From assembly GCF_021025955.1 (NCBI RefSeq), contig NZ_JAJNCL010000021.1, forward strand, positions 1 to 64,000: 64,000 nucleotides of DNA, read 5' to 3'. This stretch comes from Rhodococcus qingshengii. GTDB lineage: Bacteria; Actinomycetota; Actinomycetes; Mycobacteriales; Mycobacteriaceae. A program made the position numbers and the translations under genes. The notes beneath the pieces were generated by a model. The model had not been told where the DNA came from. It did no database searches and worked only from the letters and a program-made list of their open reading frames with translations. Shown piece after piece: positions 17,970 through 26,610 of this stretch; within the stretch, counting starts at the first letter, position 1, and each line of letters opens with the position of its first letter.

Positions 17970-18645
17970 CTGTCAGGGGTTGGCGGGCCCGGCTTCGCTG
18001 ACCGGGTGGTGGACGCCCGAAATGACTCGGGACTGCTGGCTCCTGTAGTTCGCACGTCGGGTAGCGGAAGTATTCGAATCCTGCTGTACCTGCGCCCTCA
18101 ACGAGCGCGTTGGATCCCACGAGCCAAAAAGTGCCTCATTCCGCTTTCGTTACTGTCTTGAGCTTGCAGGGCAGCAGGCGGCGTGGGGACAGGATTCGAT
18201 GTCCCTTCATTTCGTGGACGCAGTACGGCGACCGTCATCTTGTAGGCGAGCCAGATTGCATACGCCGTCGAGGGGCGACCTTATAGCTAGTGGGGACTAG
18301 ATCGCTTCGAGCAGATCTGATGCGGGTGGGCCGGCCCGAGAGCCGAAACGCCAGGTGATTACCACTCCCGATCATTCGTCGGGGTCGCGCGCCGGGCACG
18401 GTGTACTTCACTACGCACTCGTGGCCACTTCGATTCGCGTCGCTGGACGAAACCCGACGCTCCCCAAACCTCCGATGGCTGGTCCGACAAACATCGAGGT
18501 ACGCTTAATTATGGTGTGGCGCAATACAATGCAGATTCTTTTTGAGCTATCTCACGGCGGACGTATTCGATCGTGTGCAGCCAATCTGTTCCTCATTCCG
18601 GTTTCCGTGTCGTGGGGACCCAACGCCAGTTTTTGAAAGGAAGTC
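17970..18645. other. Intergenic region, no gene recognised
   Basis: These 676 bases between the P450 and an MFS gene show only short frames with weak codon bias on both strands. They probably contain the end of the P450 transcript and the promoter for the MFS/hydrolase group; GAAAGGAAG at 18636-18644 is the MFS ribosome site. Confidence 0.5.
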
Positions 18646-19974
18646 ATGCACACTCAACCCGTTCTGGATGCGAATCGATCGCAGACAACGCAGGGTTCGG
18701 GATCCCAGCGACGGGCATGGGGGATGACCGGACTGCTTCTGGCTTTGACAGTGATCAATCAAGCCGACCAGGCAGTGTTCGGAATCATCGCGCAGCCAGT
18801 GGCCAAAGAACTCGGCCTCAGTTCATCGCAACTGGGATTGGTCGGAAGTTTGTTCTACGCAGCGTTGTCCATCGGCGGCCTGATGGCGGGCGTGATCAAC
18901 CGCTGGATCTCATTGAAGTGGGCCCTGGTCATACTCGCGTTGATCTGGTCGATCACCGCGCTACCGCTCGTAGTGTCAGCAAGTCTGGCGACGTTGATCG
19001 CATTCCGACTGCTGCTGGGTTTGACCGAGGGGCCGAGCGTTCCCCTCATTTTCACCGCCGTCTACTCGTGGCATCCACCGGTCAGGCGTGGTGTGGCAGG
19101 AGAATGCCTACAGGCATCCTCTGCCTTCACGAAATTCGCCGTCATTCCGGCACTCGCCTACGTCAGCGTGACCTGGGGTTGGCGTACAGCGATCCTGTGC
19201 ATCGCGGTTGCCGCGGTTCTCTGGTGTGGGATCTGGGTCGGCGGTTGGTCAGACGGCCCCCACGGTCACAGCAAATCCTCTGATTCCGTTGAATCGGATA
19301 TGTTTCCGGCTTCGATCCCTTGGTCGAAGATTCTCTGGAACCGTACCTTCGTCTTCTCTTCCCTTCTCTGCATGAGTGCCTTCGCGCTCGGCGCGACAGT
19401 GCTGACATGGTTGCCGTCCTACTTCGAAGTCGGTCTCGGCTACAGCCGGCTGCAAGCGGGAATGATCTTCGGACTCCCCGCGCTGGTCGGACTGGTCATC
19501 TCTCTGATCACCTCGGCAGTCAGCGATTTGCTCTTGCGCCGTGGGCACTCCACCCGCCTCGCCCGCGTCATCCTGCCCGCAACTGCTTTGGTGGTCAGCG
19601 GCATCATCCTCGCGACTATCCCTGCAATCGACACCCCCGCGGTGGCAGTAGCAGCTGTATCGGTCGGTTACGGGTTTTCGATGCCATGCCTGCCACTCAT
19701 CGAGGCTGCTATGGCCTCGATATGCCCACCACACCAGACCGCCGGCACACTCGGTGTGCTGGTCGCAGTCTTCACGATTGGCGGCCTGGTCGCGCCCTTC
19801 GCGACCGGAGTCATCGTCGATGCGGCCAGCACTCCAGCCGCCGGGTACGCGTCGGCATTTCAGATTTTCGGGTTGGTCGCAATCGGTGCAGGTGTCCTCG
19901 CTTCGATCATGGCCAATCCGGAGCGCGACAGCCCCGTGAAGGAACCGAAATATGCTGTCGCTCAGTCGGAATAA
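18646..19974 (+). CDS. MFS transporter (first of two close paralogues)
   Basis: A 442-aa carrier with 12 predicted helices. After a polar N-terminus (ending SQRRAWGMTGLLLALT) comes NQADQAVFGIIAQPVAKELG, then GLVGSLFYAALSIGGLMAG and the RLLLGLTEGPSVPLIFTAVY stretch typical of metabolite/H+ symporters of the aromatic-acid or ACS type. A second carrier at 21792 shares most residues over its whole length. Two alpha/beta-hydrolase genes lie between the two. Uptake of ester or amide substrates of those hydrolases is a reasonable inference, not shown by the sequence. Confidence 0.88.
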   Translation: MHTQPVLDANRSQTTQGSGSQRRAWGMTGLLLALTVINQADQAVFGIIAQPVAKELGLSSSQLGLVGSLFYAALSIGGLMAGVINRWISLKWALVILALIWSITALPLVVSASLATLIAFRLLLGLTEGPSVPLIFTAVYSWHPPVRRGVAGECLQASSAFTKFAVIPALAYVSVTWGWRTAILCIAVAAVLWCGIWVGGWSDGPHGHSKSSDSVESDMFPASIPWSKILWNRTFVFSSLLCMSAFALGATVLTWLPSYFEVGLGYSRLQAGMIFGLPALVGLVISLITSAVSDLLLRRGHSTRLARVILPATALVVSGIILATIPAIDTPAVAVAAVSVGYGFSMPCLPLIEAAMASICPPHQTAGTLGVLVAVFTIGGLVAPFATGVIVDAASTPAAGYASAFQIFGLVAIGAGVLASIMANPERDSPVKEPKYAVAQSE

Positions 19975-20128
19975 CGACGGCAGCAAGGGTGCGAGATAAC
20001 ACGGAGAAACAGCTCTCGTCCCACCTCGACAAGCCGAGTTTCGAAAGGCGATGAAGCAACCCGCTTCGGCCCGACCTACAACAGTCTTCACCACCACCAG
20101 CACGTCGAAACGCTCAGGAGAACATCCG

Positions 20129-20986
20129 ATGACGGATACGTGGAAATTGACAACAGCAAGCGGAATGACCTTCGACATGCGCGCATGGGGACCGCAGGCT
20201 GGACGCCCTGTCCTTGCCCTGCACGGATTTCCACAGGGCGCAGTCAGCTGGGAAGGGTTAGGGCAGCTGTTGGCGAGATCCGGTATCCGCCTGCTCACCT
20301 TCGATCAACGCGGCTACTCACCCGGGGCGCGGCCTCCCCTCGAAACCTACACCGTCCCCAACTATGTCGACGATGTGCTCGCGATCGCCGACGCATCGCA
20401 ACTCGAGTATTTCGATGTGATCGGATTCGGTATGGGCGGACTGCAATCCTGGGCTGTGGCAGCGGTTGCCCCTGAACGCGTGCGATCAGTTACTGCCCTC
20501 GTCTTCCCGCATCCGGCCGCATTCGCACACGCCATCGAGACCGTTCCCGCACAAACCGAAGCCTGGAATCGACTGGAGAAGATGAGCCCAGCAGAGCCAG
20601 CGGCGCGAGCGCTGCTCGCCGACAACGGAAACGGTCTCCGGACCATTCTGCTCGACTCCGGAATGCCGGCCCCGGTCGTTGAAGACACCGTGGCACGCGT
20701 CGGGACGGAAGAAGTCCTGGTTCCGGCCATCGCATGGCATCTGGTTCCACTCGACGACATGGCAGCGATAGGTCGCGTCAACGTCCCCTCGCTGTACCTG
20801 TGGTCACACAGTCCCGCGTTGGTGCGTTCGACGAGCGAGAGCTGCGGGCAGTGGGTCGACGGTCCCTACCGCAGCATTGAACTCTCGGGCGTCGGGCACT
20901 GGATTCTCGAATCCTCCCCGGAATCGGTGGTCGAACCCCTACTCGCCCATCTCGCCTCGGCGCCTGCGGAAGGTGTTGTCTCGTGA
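20129..20986 (+). CDS. Alpha/beta-hydrolase-fold protein lacking the catalytic nucleophile
   Basis: A 285-aa protein. The start at ATG 20129 has AGGAG at 20116-20120; an earlier in-frame ATG (20051) gives an unlikely leader. The fold is clear: HGFPQGAVSW (oxyanion loop), FDQRGYSPGARP and the catalytic-His loop GVGHWILESSPE. The nucleophile elbow, however, is G99-F-G-M-G-G, so position 101 is Gly where hydrolases have Ser, Asp or Cys. The usual acid region reads LYLWSHSPALV, also atypical. It may be a non-hydrolytic family member or inactive. Its stop overlaps the GTG of the next hydrolase gene. Confidence 0.82.
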   Translation: MTDTWKLTTASGMTFDMRAWGPQAGRPVLALHGFPQGAVSWEGLGQLLARSGIRLLTFDQRGYSPGARPPLETYTVPNYVDDVLAIADASQLEYFDVIGFGMGGLQSWAVAAVAPERVRSVTALVFPHPAAFAHAIETVPAQTEAWNRLEKMSPAEPAARALLADNGNGLRTILLDSGMPAPVVEDTVARVGTEEVLVPAIAWHLVPLDDMAAIGRVNVPSLYLWSHSPALVRSTSESCGQWVDGPYRSIELSGVGHWILESSPESVVEPLLAHLASAPAEGVVS

Positions 20987-21678
20987 AGCTCCAGATTCGC
21001 GAATTCGGTCAAGGCGACAAACTGGCCGTGTTGATCCATGGGGGCGCTGTGGACGGTCGCGTCTGGCATGCGGTCGCTCCGGAGTTGAACAGGCGCGGAT
21101 ATCGTGTGCTGGCACCAGATTTGAGAGGACACGGACTCAGCGCCCGCGGCGGTTACACCGACCCCGATGCGTTCGTCGAGGACCTGTGCGACACCCTGCC
21201 TGTGGGTGCAGACCTCGCCATCGGCCACTCGCTCGGAGGCCTGTTCCTCTCGCTGGCCAGTGAGCACCTCAAACCACAGAATTTGGTATTAAGTGAACCG
21301 GGGTTCGATCAGGAAATTGTGCCCGGATACTATTTCGACAAGCTGCGAGAGACGTTCCCGCCATCCGCTGCCGCGCTGAGCGAAGACTGCCCCCGCTGGA
21401 GCGATCAGGACATCGAGATGGCAGTCGCGGCCGGGCACATGCTCGACCTCGATCTCCTTACCGCGATGAAGCACTTTCGAGGCAGAAACTACCTACCCGA
21501 AGCTGCGCACGCACATGCCCTGCTCCAGCTCGCGGGCCGTGGATCGATGGTCACACCGGAAACCGCCGCGATCCTGGAACAGCGCGGCTTCACCGTACGC
21601 GTGGTCGAAAATGCCGGCCATGTTCTGTTCAACGACGACTTCGACGACTTCTTCCGAACCCTCGACGGATTTGTGTGA
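20983..21678 (+). CDS. Alpha/beta-hydrolase with intact Ser nucleophile
   Basis: A 231-aa small hydrolase starting GTG 20983, overlapping the previous gene by 4 bp (GTGA). It keeps the catalytic features: LIHGGAVDGRVW oxyanion loop, PDLRGHGLSARGG, nucleophile elbow GHSLGG and a C-terminal His in ENAGHVLFNDDF. The coupled gene order with a nucleophile-less relative suggests the two may act as a pair, or that one arose by divergence after duplication. Substrate unknown; esters or lactones are typical. Confidence 0.87.
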   Translation: MKLQIREFGQGDKLAVLIHGGAVDGRVWHAVAPELNRRGYRVLAPDLRGHGLSARGGYTDPDAFVEDLCDTLPVGADLAIGHSLGGLFLSLASEHLKPQNLVLSEPGFDQEIVPGYYFDKLRETFPPSAAALSEDCPRWSDQDIEMAVAAGHMLDLDLLTAMKHFRGRNYLPEAAHAHALLQLAGRGSMVTPETAAILEQRGFTVRVVENAGHVLFNDDFDDFFRTLDGFV

Positions 21679-21791
21679 TCGGTTCGGAGGAGTTACATCC
21701 GCAGCCTCCCTTCGAAGCGAGGTGTCGCGCGATTCGCCGAGCACTGCTTGCCAACCCACCTGAAAACTACTTCTAGTGAACTGAGAAGACC

Positions 21792-23102
21792 ATGACAATG
21801 GATGTCAGAGATGACGATTCAGTCGGAACACGCGTCTTACCTTCGGAACCATCGAGCCGACGTGCATGGGGCATGACCTCACTGCTCCTTCTCCTCACGA
21901 TCCTCAATTACTCGGATCAAGCTGTATTCGGAATCATCGCCCAACCGATTGCCGACGAACTGGGCTTGAGTTCGTCTCAGATCGGATTGGTCGGCAGCTT
22001 GTTCTATCTGACTCTGACGGCGGGCGGGCTGCTCACCGGACTGTTGAACCGATGGATGTCACTGCGTTGGGCAATGGTGCTCCTCGCGTTCGTATGGTCT
22101 TTCACTGCCGTACCCCTCATCGCTGCAGCCAGTCTGGCGACACTTATCATCAGTCGGCTCCTGCTTGGACTCGCCGAGGGGCCAAGTGCCCCACTTATTT
22201 TTACCGCGACGTATTCCTGGCACCCTGCATCGCGGCGCGGATTCACCGGCGCGGTACTCACCAGTGCTGCCGCGTTCACTCAGTTCGCTGTGATCCCCGC
22301 CCTCGCGTTTGTCACCGTGAAATTCGGCTGGCGAGCAGCACTCGTCTGTTTGGCCGTTGCCACCGCCGTCTGGTGTGTGGTGTGGCTCGCCAAATGGAAA
22401 GAGGGTCCGTACCTGGGGAAAAGTGCGGGTGAACCGAATGCTGACGAGGTCGGGTCCGAAGAGATCGCGAAAGTGCCCTGGTCCAGGATTTTCCTGACGA
22501 AGACCTTTGTCACCAGTGCGGCGCTCGGCATGAGTGTGTTCGCGCTCGGGTCAGCAGTTCTGACATGGCTACCGTCCTACTTCGAGGTGGGCTTGGGCTA
22601 CAGTCGGCTCGAAGCAGGAACGCTGTCCGGACTTCCTGCCATTCTCGGGTTGGCAATCGCGCTGACCGCCTCGATTCTGAGTGATCGCCTGTTCCGCCGC
22701 GGTTCCACGACGCGTCTCGTTCGCATCATCATTCCCTCTGTCGGTGTTCTGATCAGTGGCGCCGTCCTGGTATCGATGCCGGCGATCACCACCCCGGCTG
22801 TGGCTGTGGCCGCTATTTCACTCGGGTATGGATTCTCCTTGCCGACTTTGCCTTTGGTGCAAGCCGCCATCGTAGAGTTGTCTCCGCCGAAACAGACCGC
22901 GGGAACTCTCGGGGTACTGATCGCCATATTCACCACCGGTGGTCTGATCGCACCGTATGCCACAGGCTTGATCGTCGATGCGGCCAGCTCTCCCGCCGCA
23001 GGTTATACAGCGTCATTTCAGGTATTCGGGCTGATCGCGGCTGTATGCGCAGTCCTGACGATCAGTTTCGCGAAGCCGGAGAAAGACCGCCCTCGACCGT
23101 GA
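21792..23102 (+). CDS. MFS transporter (second paralogue)
   Basis: A 436-aa, 12-helix carrier very similar to the one at 18646: both carry SDQ/ADQ-AVFGIIAQP, GLVGSLFY, LTWLPSYFEVGLGYSRL and AGTLGVL. Divergence is concentrated in the N-terminus and central loop. The ATG at 21792 has GAGAAG upstream; a second ATG two codons later is possible. Retention of two distinct copies suggests different substrates or directions (import and export) in one pathway. Confidence 0.88.
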   Translation: MTMDVRDDDSVGTRVLPSEPSSRRAWGMTSLLLLLTILNYSDQAVFGIIAQPIADELGLSSSQIGLVGSLFYLTLTAGGLLTGLLNRWMSLRWAMVLLAFVWSFTAVPLIAAASLATLIISRLLLGLAEGPSAPLIFTATYSWHPASRRGFTGAVLTSAAAFTQFAVIPALAFVTVKFGWRAALVCLAVATAVWCVVWLAKWKEGPYLGKSAGEPNADEVGSEEIAKVPWSRIFLTKTFVTSAALGMSVFALGSAVLTWLPSYFEVGLGYSRLEAGTLSGLPAILGLAIALTASILSDRLFRRGSTTRLVRIIIPSVGVLISGAVLVSMPAITTPAVAVAAISLGYGFSLPTLPLVQAAIVELSPPKQTAGTLGVLIAIFTTGGLIAPYATGLIVDAASSPAAGYTASFQVFGLIAAVCAVLTISFAKPEKDRPRP

Positions 23103-23288
23103 AGTCATGGTGAAGCCGTGTTTGTACGGTCGAGCGCCGGTATCGATCGGCCACCACCCGACTGCTGTCGGTGCTGATCGAAAAACTCAGCGCACCTTCA
23201 TTCACCGCGGCCCGGGCACACAGAAATTCGGCCGCCCAACCATTCACGGCGTTGGTCGCCGAGTCGCCGCCAGAGAAGGAGAATGTTC

Positions 23289-24140
23289 ATGGAATTCGGA
23301 GTTGCGACTTTTGTGACAGATGAGGGAATTCGCCCCGACGAATTGGCCATTGCGGTCGAAGAGCGGGGATTCGAATCCCTGCTCATCCCTGAACATTCGC
23401 ATATTCCGGTGGAGCGAGCCACACCGTACCCGGGGGGGGGTGGTCAGCTTCCGCACTCGTATTACCGATCTCTGGACCCGTTCGTCGCGCTCAGTTGCGC
23501 CGCCGCCGTTACCCAGCGCATCAAGATCGGTACCGGAATCTGCACAATATTTCAGCGAGACCCGATACATACCGCCAAAGAGGTGGCCACCGTTGATCTC
23601 CTGAGCAATGGTCGGTTCCTGTTCGGCGTCGGTGCTGGTTGGCTACGCGAGGAAATGAAACAGCACGGAACGGACCCGTCCACACGGCTGTCGTTGATGG
23701 AAGAACGTATCGAGGTGATGAAGCGGTTCTGGACCGAAGAAGTTGCGGAATTTCACGGCAATCACATCGACATCTCACCTAGCTACATGTGGCCGAAACC
23801 TCTACAACGACCGCACCCCCCGATTCTCGTGGGTGGAATGGGTCCAACCGTGCTCGATCGAGTACTGAAATACGGTGACGCCTGGCTCCCGAACATGATC
23901 GGTCAGCAGACTGCAACGCTTCGCACAATGCTTGTCCAACTTCAGAACAAGGCAGCCGATGCAGCGCGACCGCCCATTCCCGTCACCGTGCTCGGCGCCC
24001 CGACCGATCCGGCGGTGATCGAGTCGTACGAGGCGCTCGGTGTCGAAAGATCGGTGTTCCTGATTCCCACCGTGTCGTCTTCCGAGACCCTTGGAATCTT
24101 GGACAAACTGCGATCCTTCACCGAAACCTATTCCCGCTGA
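23289..24140 (+). CDS. LLM-class flavin/F420-dependent oxidoreductase
   Basis: A luciferase-like TIM-barrel enzyme of 283 aa. The ATG at 23289 is preferred over the ATG at 23283 because AAGGAG (23276-23281) stands 7 bases before it. Family segments include MEFGVATFVTDEG, LLIPEHSHIPVERATPYPGG, TGICTIFQRDPIHTAKEVAT and GRFLFGVGAGWLREEM. Members use F420 or FMN to oxidise or reduce organic substrates. A G8 run at 23433-23440 is a spot where sequencing errors would be likely, but the frame is intact. The stop falls in front of the FAD dehydrogenase gene. Confidence 0.87.
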   Translation: MEFGVATFVTDEGIRPDELAIAVEERGFESLLIPEHSHIPVERATPYPGGGGQLPHSYYRSLDPFVALSCAAAVTQRIKIGTGICTIFQRDPIHTAKEVATVDLLSNGRFLFGVGAGWLREEMKQHGTDPSTRLSLMEERIEVMKRFWTEEVAEFHGNHIDISPSYMWPKPLQRPHPPILVGGMGPTVLDRVLKYGDAWLPNMIGQQTATLRTMLVQLQNKAADAARPPIPVTVLGAPTDPAVIESYEALGVERSVFLIPTVSSSETLGILDKLRSFTETYSR

Positions 24141-24213
24141 GACTGTTTCGACTGTGTCGATCTATGCGAGTCCAATCACTCAACGCACCAACACACGAGG
24201 AGATACGAACCTG

Positions 24214-25608
24214 ATGACAAATGAATCATTCGACATGGTCGTGGTGGGATGCGGGGCCGGAGGCTTGTCAGCAGCCCTCGGCTTCCTCGAAGAATCGGCA
24301 GAACGAGGAGTGAGCCCCTCGGTCGCAATCGTCGAGCGCAGTACCGAAGCGGACCGCGGGGGAGCCACGCGGTGGTCCTGGGTCAACGTCATGGTCGACC
24401 CCGACGGGACCGTCGACCCCGCCATCATGGAACGAGTCCTGGACTCGGACCCGGCCTACGACCGCGAATACTTCTCAGTACTGCGCAAACTCGGACATGA
24501 GTCGGTCGACTGGATGAAGGCCAACGGTGTGAGCGTCTCGCACGCGGCCCCACCGTTCGCCATGGAGTCCAACTACGGCGCCGTCGAGGGCGGAGGGCTC
24601 TCACTGATCGAGGCTTTCGCCGCTCGAATCGAAGCGCATCCTGGATCGCGCTTCCTCTACCAAACCGAGGCGGTGCGCCTCACCCAAGATGACCAAGGAC
24701 GCGTCAGCGGGGTCGTGGTGCGAGATGCTGCTGGCCTCACGCGAACACTGGTGGCGAAGAACGTCGTCCTCGCCTCGGGAGGCTTCGAAGGCAACTACGA
24801 AATGCTGACTCAATACGTCGGCCCACGGGCGAACGAGATCCGGCCCGTCGCTCCCGGCCTCAAATACAACCGTGGTGACGGACTGCGCATGGTCACCGAA
24901 ATCGGCGGCAGCACCGCCGGACAATTCGACATGTTGCACGTCGAATTGGTCGATCCTCGGTCCACGAAGCCCGACCCCGGCGTGTTCGGCGCACCCTATG
25001 GGCTCATGATCAACGCAGACGCCGAGCGATTCATCGACGAGGGAAGTCGAACTTTCGAAGGTCTCAACGAGAAACTCGCGTGGACCGTGTGGCGCGATCA
25101 CGACAACCTCGCCTACTTCGTATACGACGCCGAAACGGAAGCACTGCCAGGATTCGAGTTCTTGAACCAAACCGACGTACCTCCTTTCGAAGGGGACACC
25201 ATCGAAGAACTAGCCACGGCGATGAACATCGACGCCGCGAAGTTCTCAGCCACCATCCACGAATTCAACAAGGCTGTCCAAGACGGCGAATTCGATCCGT
25301 CACGACCGGACGGCAAGCGCACCAACGGTCTTGCCATCGAAAAGTCGAACTGGGCGCGCCCGATACAGCAACCGCCCTTCAAGGCGGTTCCCGGATCCGC
25401 AGCGATCACATTCTGTTTCGGCGGTGTCCGCACAGACACGCACGCGCGGGTAGTCACAGGAAACGGCACACCGATCCCGAACCTCTATGCCGCCGGGGTT
25501 CTCACCGGGGTCTGGTACCAGGAGTACCCCGGAGCGCTCTCCGTCCTGCGCTCGGTGACGTTCGGCCGGATCGCAGGACGAGAAGCAGCGGGGGATCTGT
25601 TCACCTAA
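24214..25608 (+). CDS. FAD-binding dehydrogenase (fumarate reductase/3-ketosteroid dehydrogenase-like)
   Basis: A 464-aa flavoprotein. ATG 24214 is chosen because GAGGAGA precedes it and the FAD motif FDMVVVGCGAGGLSAALGF must be near the N-terminus; in-frame codons upstream overlap the previous gene. Other family marks are ERSTEADRGGATRWSW (FAD ribose/flavin contacts), VVLASGGFEGNYEML, FGAPYGLMINADAERFIDEG, and the C-terminal NLYAAGVLTGVWYQEYPGA. Such enzymes introduce or remove C=C bonds next to carbonyls. It follows the LLM gene directly, giving a two-flavoenzyme end to the catabolic block. Confidence 0.88.
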   Translation: MTNESFDMVVVGCGAGGLSAALGFLEESAERGVSPSVAIVERSTEADRGGATRWSWVNVMVDPDGTVDPAIMERVLDSDPAYDREYFSVLRKLGHESVDWMKANGVSVSHAAPPFAMESNYGAVEGGGLSLIEAFAARIEAHPGSRFLYQTEAVRLTQDDQGRVSGVVVRDAAGLTRTLVAKNVVLASGGFEGNYEMLTQYVGPRANEIRPVAPGLKYNRGDGLRMVTEIGGSTAGQFDMLHVELVDPRSTKPDPGVFGAPYGLMINADAERFIDEGSRTFEGLNEKLAWTVWRDHDNLAYFVYDAETEALPGFEFLNQTDVPPFEGDTIEELATAMNIDAAKFSATIHEFNKAVQDGEFDPSRPDGKRTNGLAIEKSNWARPIQQPPFKAVPGSAAITFCFGGVRTDTHARVVTGNGTPIPNLYAAGVLTGVWYQEYPGALSVLRSVTFGRIAGREAAGDLFT

Positions 25609-25613
25609 ATCAG

Positions 25614-25790
25614 CCAGAGGGCTGGTCTGAGATGTGAATCCAAGTTTGGCCCGGACGTACCCACATGACCTTGGGCTGTGCGGGGGAGTGACCACCAGGC
25701 GTTCGGCGAGCGCGCGATTTGTCAGGCCTGCAGCGACCTGGCGTTTGCCGATGGGAGGTATCGACCGGCAGTTCGTTACCAATGCTGCGA
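25614..25790 (-). pseudogene. Remnant of a LuxR-type helix-turn-helix domain
   Basis: The minus strand reads GKRQVAAGLTNRALAERLVVT, then RTAQGHVG in another frame, then YVRAKLGFTSQTS back in the first. Put together these match the LuxR/GerE DNA-binding helix set (RERxVAxLxxxGLTNRxIAERL onward) with about four residues deleted and two compensating frame changes. No N-terminal sensory part was found upstream. It abuts the end of the FAD dehydrogenase gene. Confidence 0.6.
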
Positions 25791-25860
25791 CAGTGCCCGA
25801 CGCGCAGAGGTTCCTCTCGGAGCATGGAACTTCGATGTCCCCCAACGGTTGTCCTTGGTG

Positions 25861-25899
25861 GTGGTCTCTTCCTCGGCTGGGTGCCGAGGAAGAGACCAC
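25861..25899. terminator. Perfect 17-bp hairpin between convergent genes
   Basis: GTGGTCTCTTCCTCGGC pairs fully with its complement across a 5-nt loop (TGGGT). It lies 6 bp past the stop of the minus-strand DJ-1/PfpI gene and can also stop transcripts arriving from the plus-strand FAD dehydrogenase gene. Confidence 0.85.
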
Positions 25900-25904
25900 G
25901 GTGT

Positions 25905-26561
25905 TCAGGGTGCGGTCAGTGCTGCGAGATCTGTGAAGACTTTTTCAATGACATCTGCCTCCGCTTTGGACATGTGGCCGGAGTCGAAGGGAGGCTGTGG
26001 GTCGTACTCCATCATCAACTGGATGGACTTGGCAGTCAGCTCGTCGGAGAGGCGGGCGGCGAGCCAGAGCCCGAAGTCGATGCCGGCGGAAACTCCAGCC
26101 GCAGTGACGAATCGGCCGTCTTCGACGATTCTGTCGTCCGGACGTGCCTCGATGCCGAATGCTTCGAGCCGTGACAAGTATCCCCAGTGCGAGGTTGCTG
26201 CTCGGCCCTCGAGTAAGCCCGCCGCTGCCAGGATTACCGAGCCTGTGCACACTGAGGTGACCCACTGCGCCGACTGCGCAGTACGTTGCAACCACTCGAT
26301 CAGGCCGGTGTCGGCGATGGCGGCGTCCGTTGCGATCCCGGACCCCGGAACGACGATGACAGCCGGATCGGGTGTCTCGTAGAAGGTGTGCGTCGCCGAA
26401 AGGTAGAGCTGGGTGCTGTCGTCGGGGACCGGACCTACCTCATGGGCGACGAAACGAACCTCGATATCGGGTACCCCCCGCAGAGCGGTGTACGGTCCGA
26501 TCGCATCGAGCAGGGTGACGCCTGGGTACAGCACAAAAGCGATGATCTTCTTGTCGGGCAT
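25905..26561 (-). CDS. DJ-1/PfpI-family protein, isonitrile hydratase-like
   Basis: A 218-aa cytosolic protein. The N-terminus KKIIAFVLYPGVTLLDAIGP places D19 where isonitrile hydratase has a catalytic Asp. The nucleophile elbow VTSVCTGSVIL gives C105-T106, matching the Cys-Thr pair of that enzyme (isonitrile to N-substituted formamide). ATSHWGYLSRLEAFG and the AGVSAGIDFGLWLA segment are also family-typical. The ATG has GGAGATCCC upstream. It lies 49 bp after a GlxA/AraC regulator on the same strand. A generic amidotransferase-like DJ-1 role cannot be excluded. Confidence 0.8.
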   Translation of the reverse strand: MPDKKIIAFVLYPGVTLLDAIGPYTALRGVPDIEVRFVAHEVGPVPDDSTQLYLSATHTFYETPDPAVIVVPGSGIATDAAIADTGLIEWLQRTAQSAQWVTSVCTGSVILAAAGLLEGRAATSHWGYLSRLEAFGIEARPDDRIVEDGRFVTAAGVSAGIDFGLWLAARLSDELTAKSIQLMMEYDPQPPFDSGHMSKAEADVIEKVFTDLAALTAP

Positions 26562-26610
26562 GGGATCTCCTGATGGTAATGTGGTTGTGCGGGGGTTGCG
26601 CCGAGTCCTC

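Noticed and set aside
17932..18120. Minus-strand frame after the P450 and a TTCGAATCC stretch near 18072 suggesting a tRNA T-loop
   Set aside because: Flanking bases cannot form the T stem or acceptor stem, and the reading frame has mixed codon bias and no motif.
23433..23440. G8 run in the LLM oxidoreductase gene as a frameshift
   Set aside because: The frame is continuous and family motifs lie on both sides, so the run is correctly sized.
24601..25170. Long minus-strand frame inside the FAD dehydrogenase gene
   Set aside because: It is antisense to a gene with clear FAD motifs and arises from the strong third-position bias of the plus strand.
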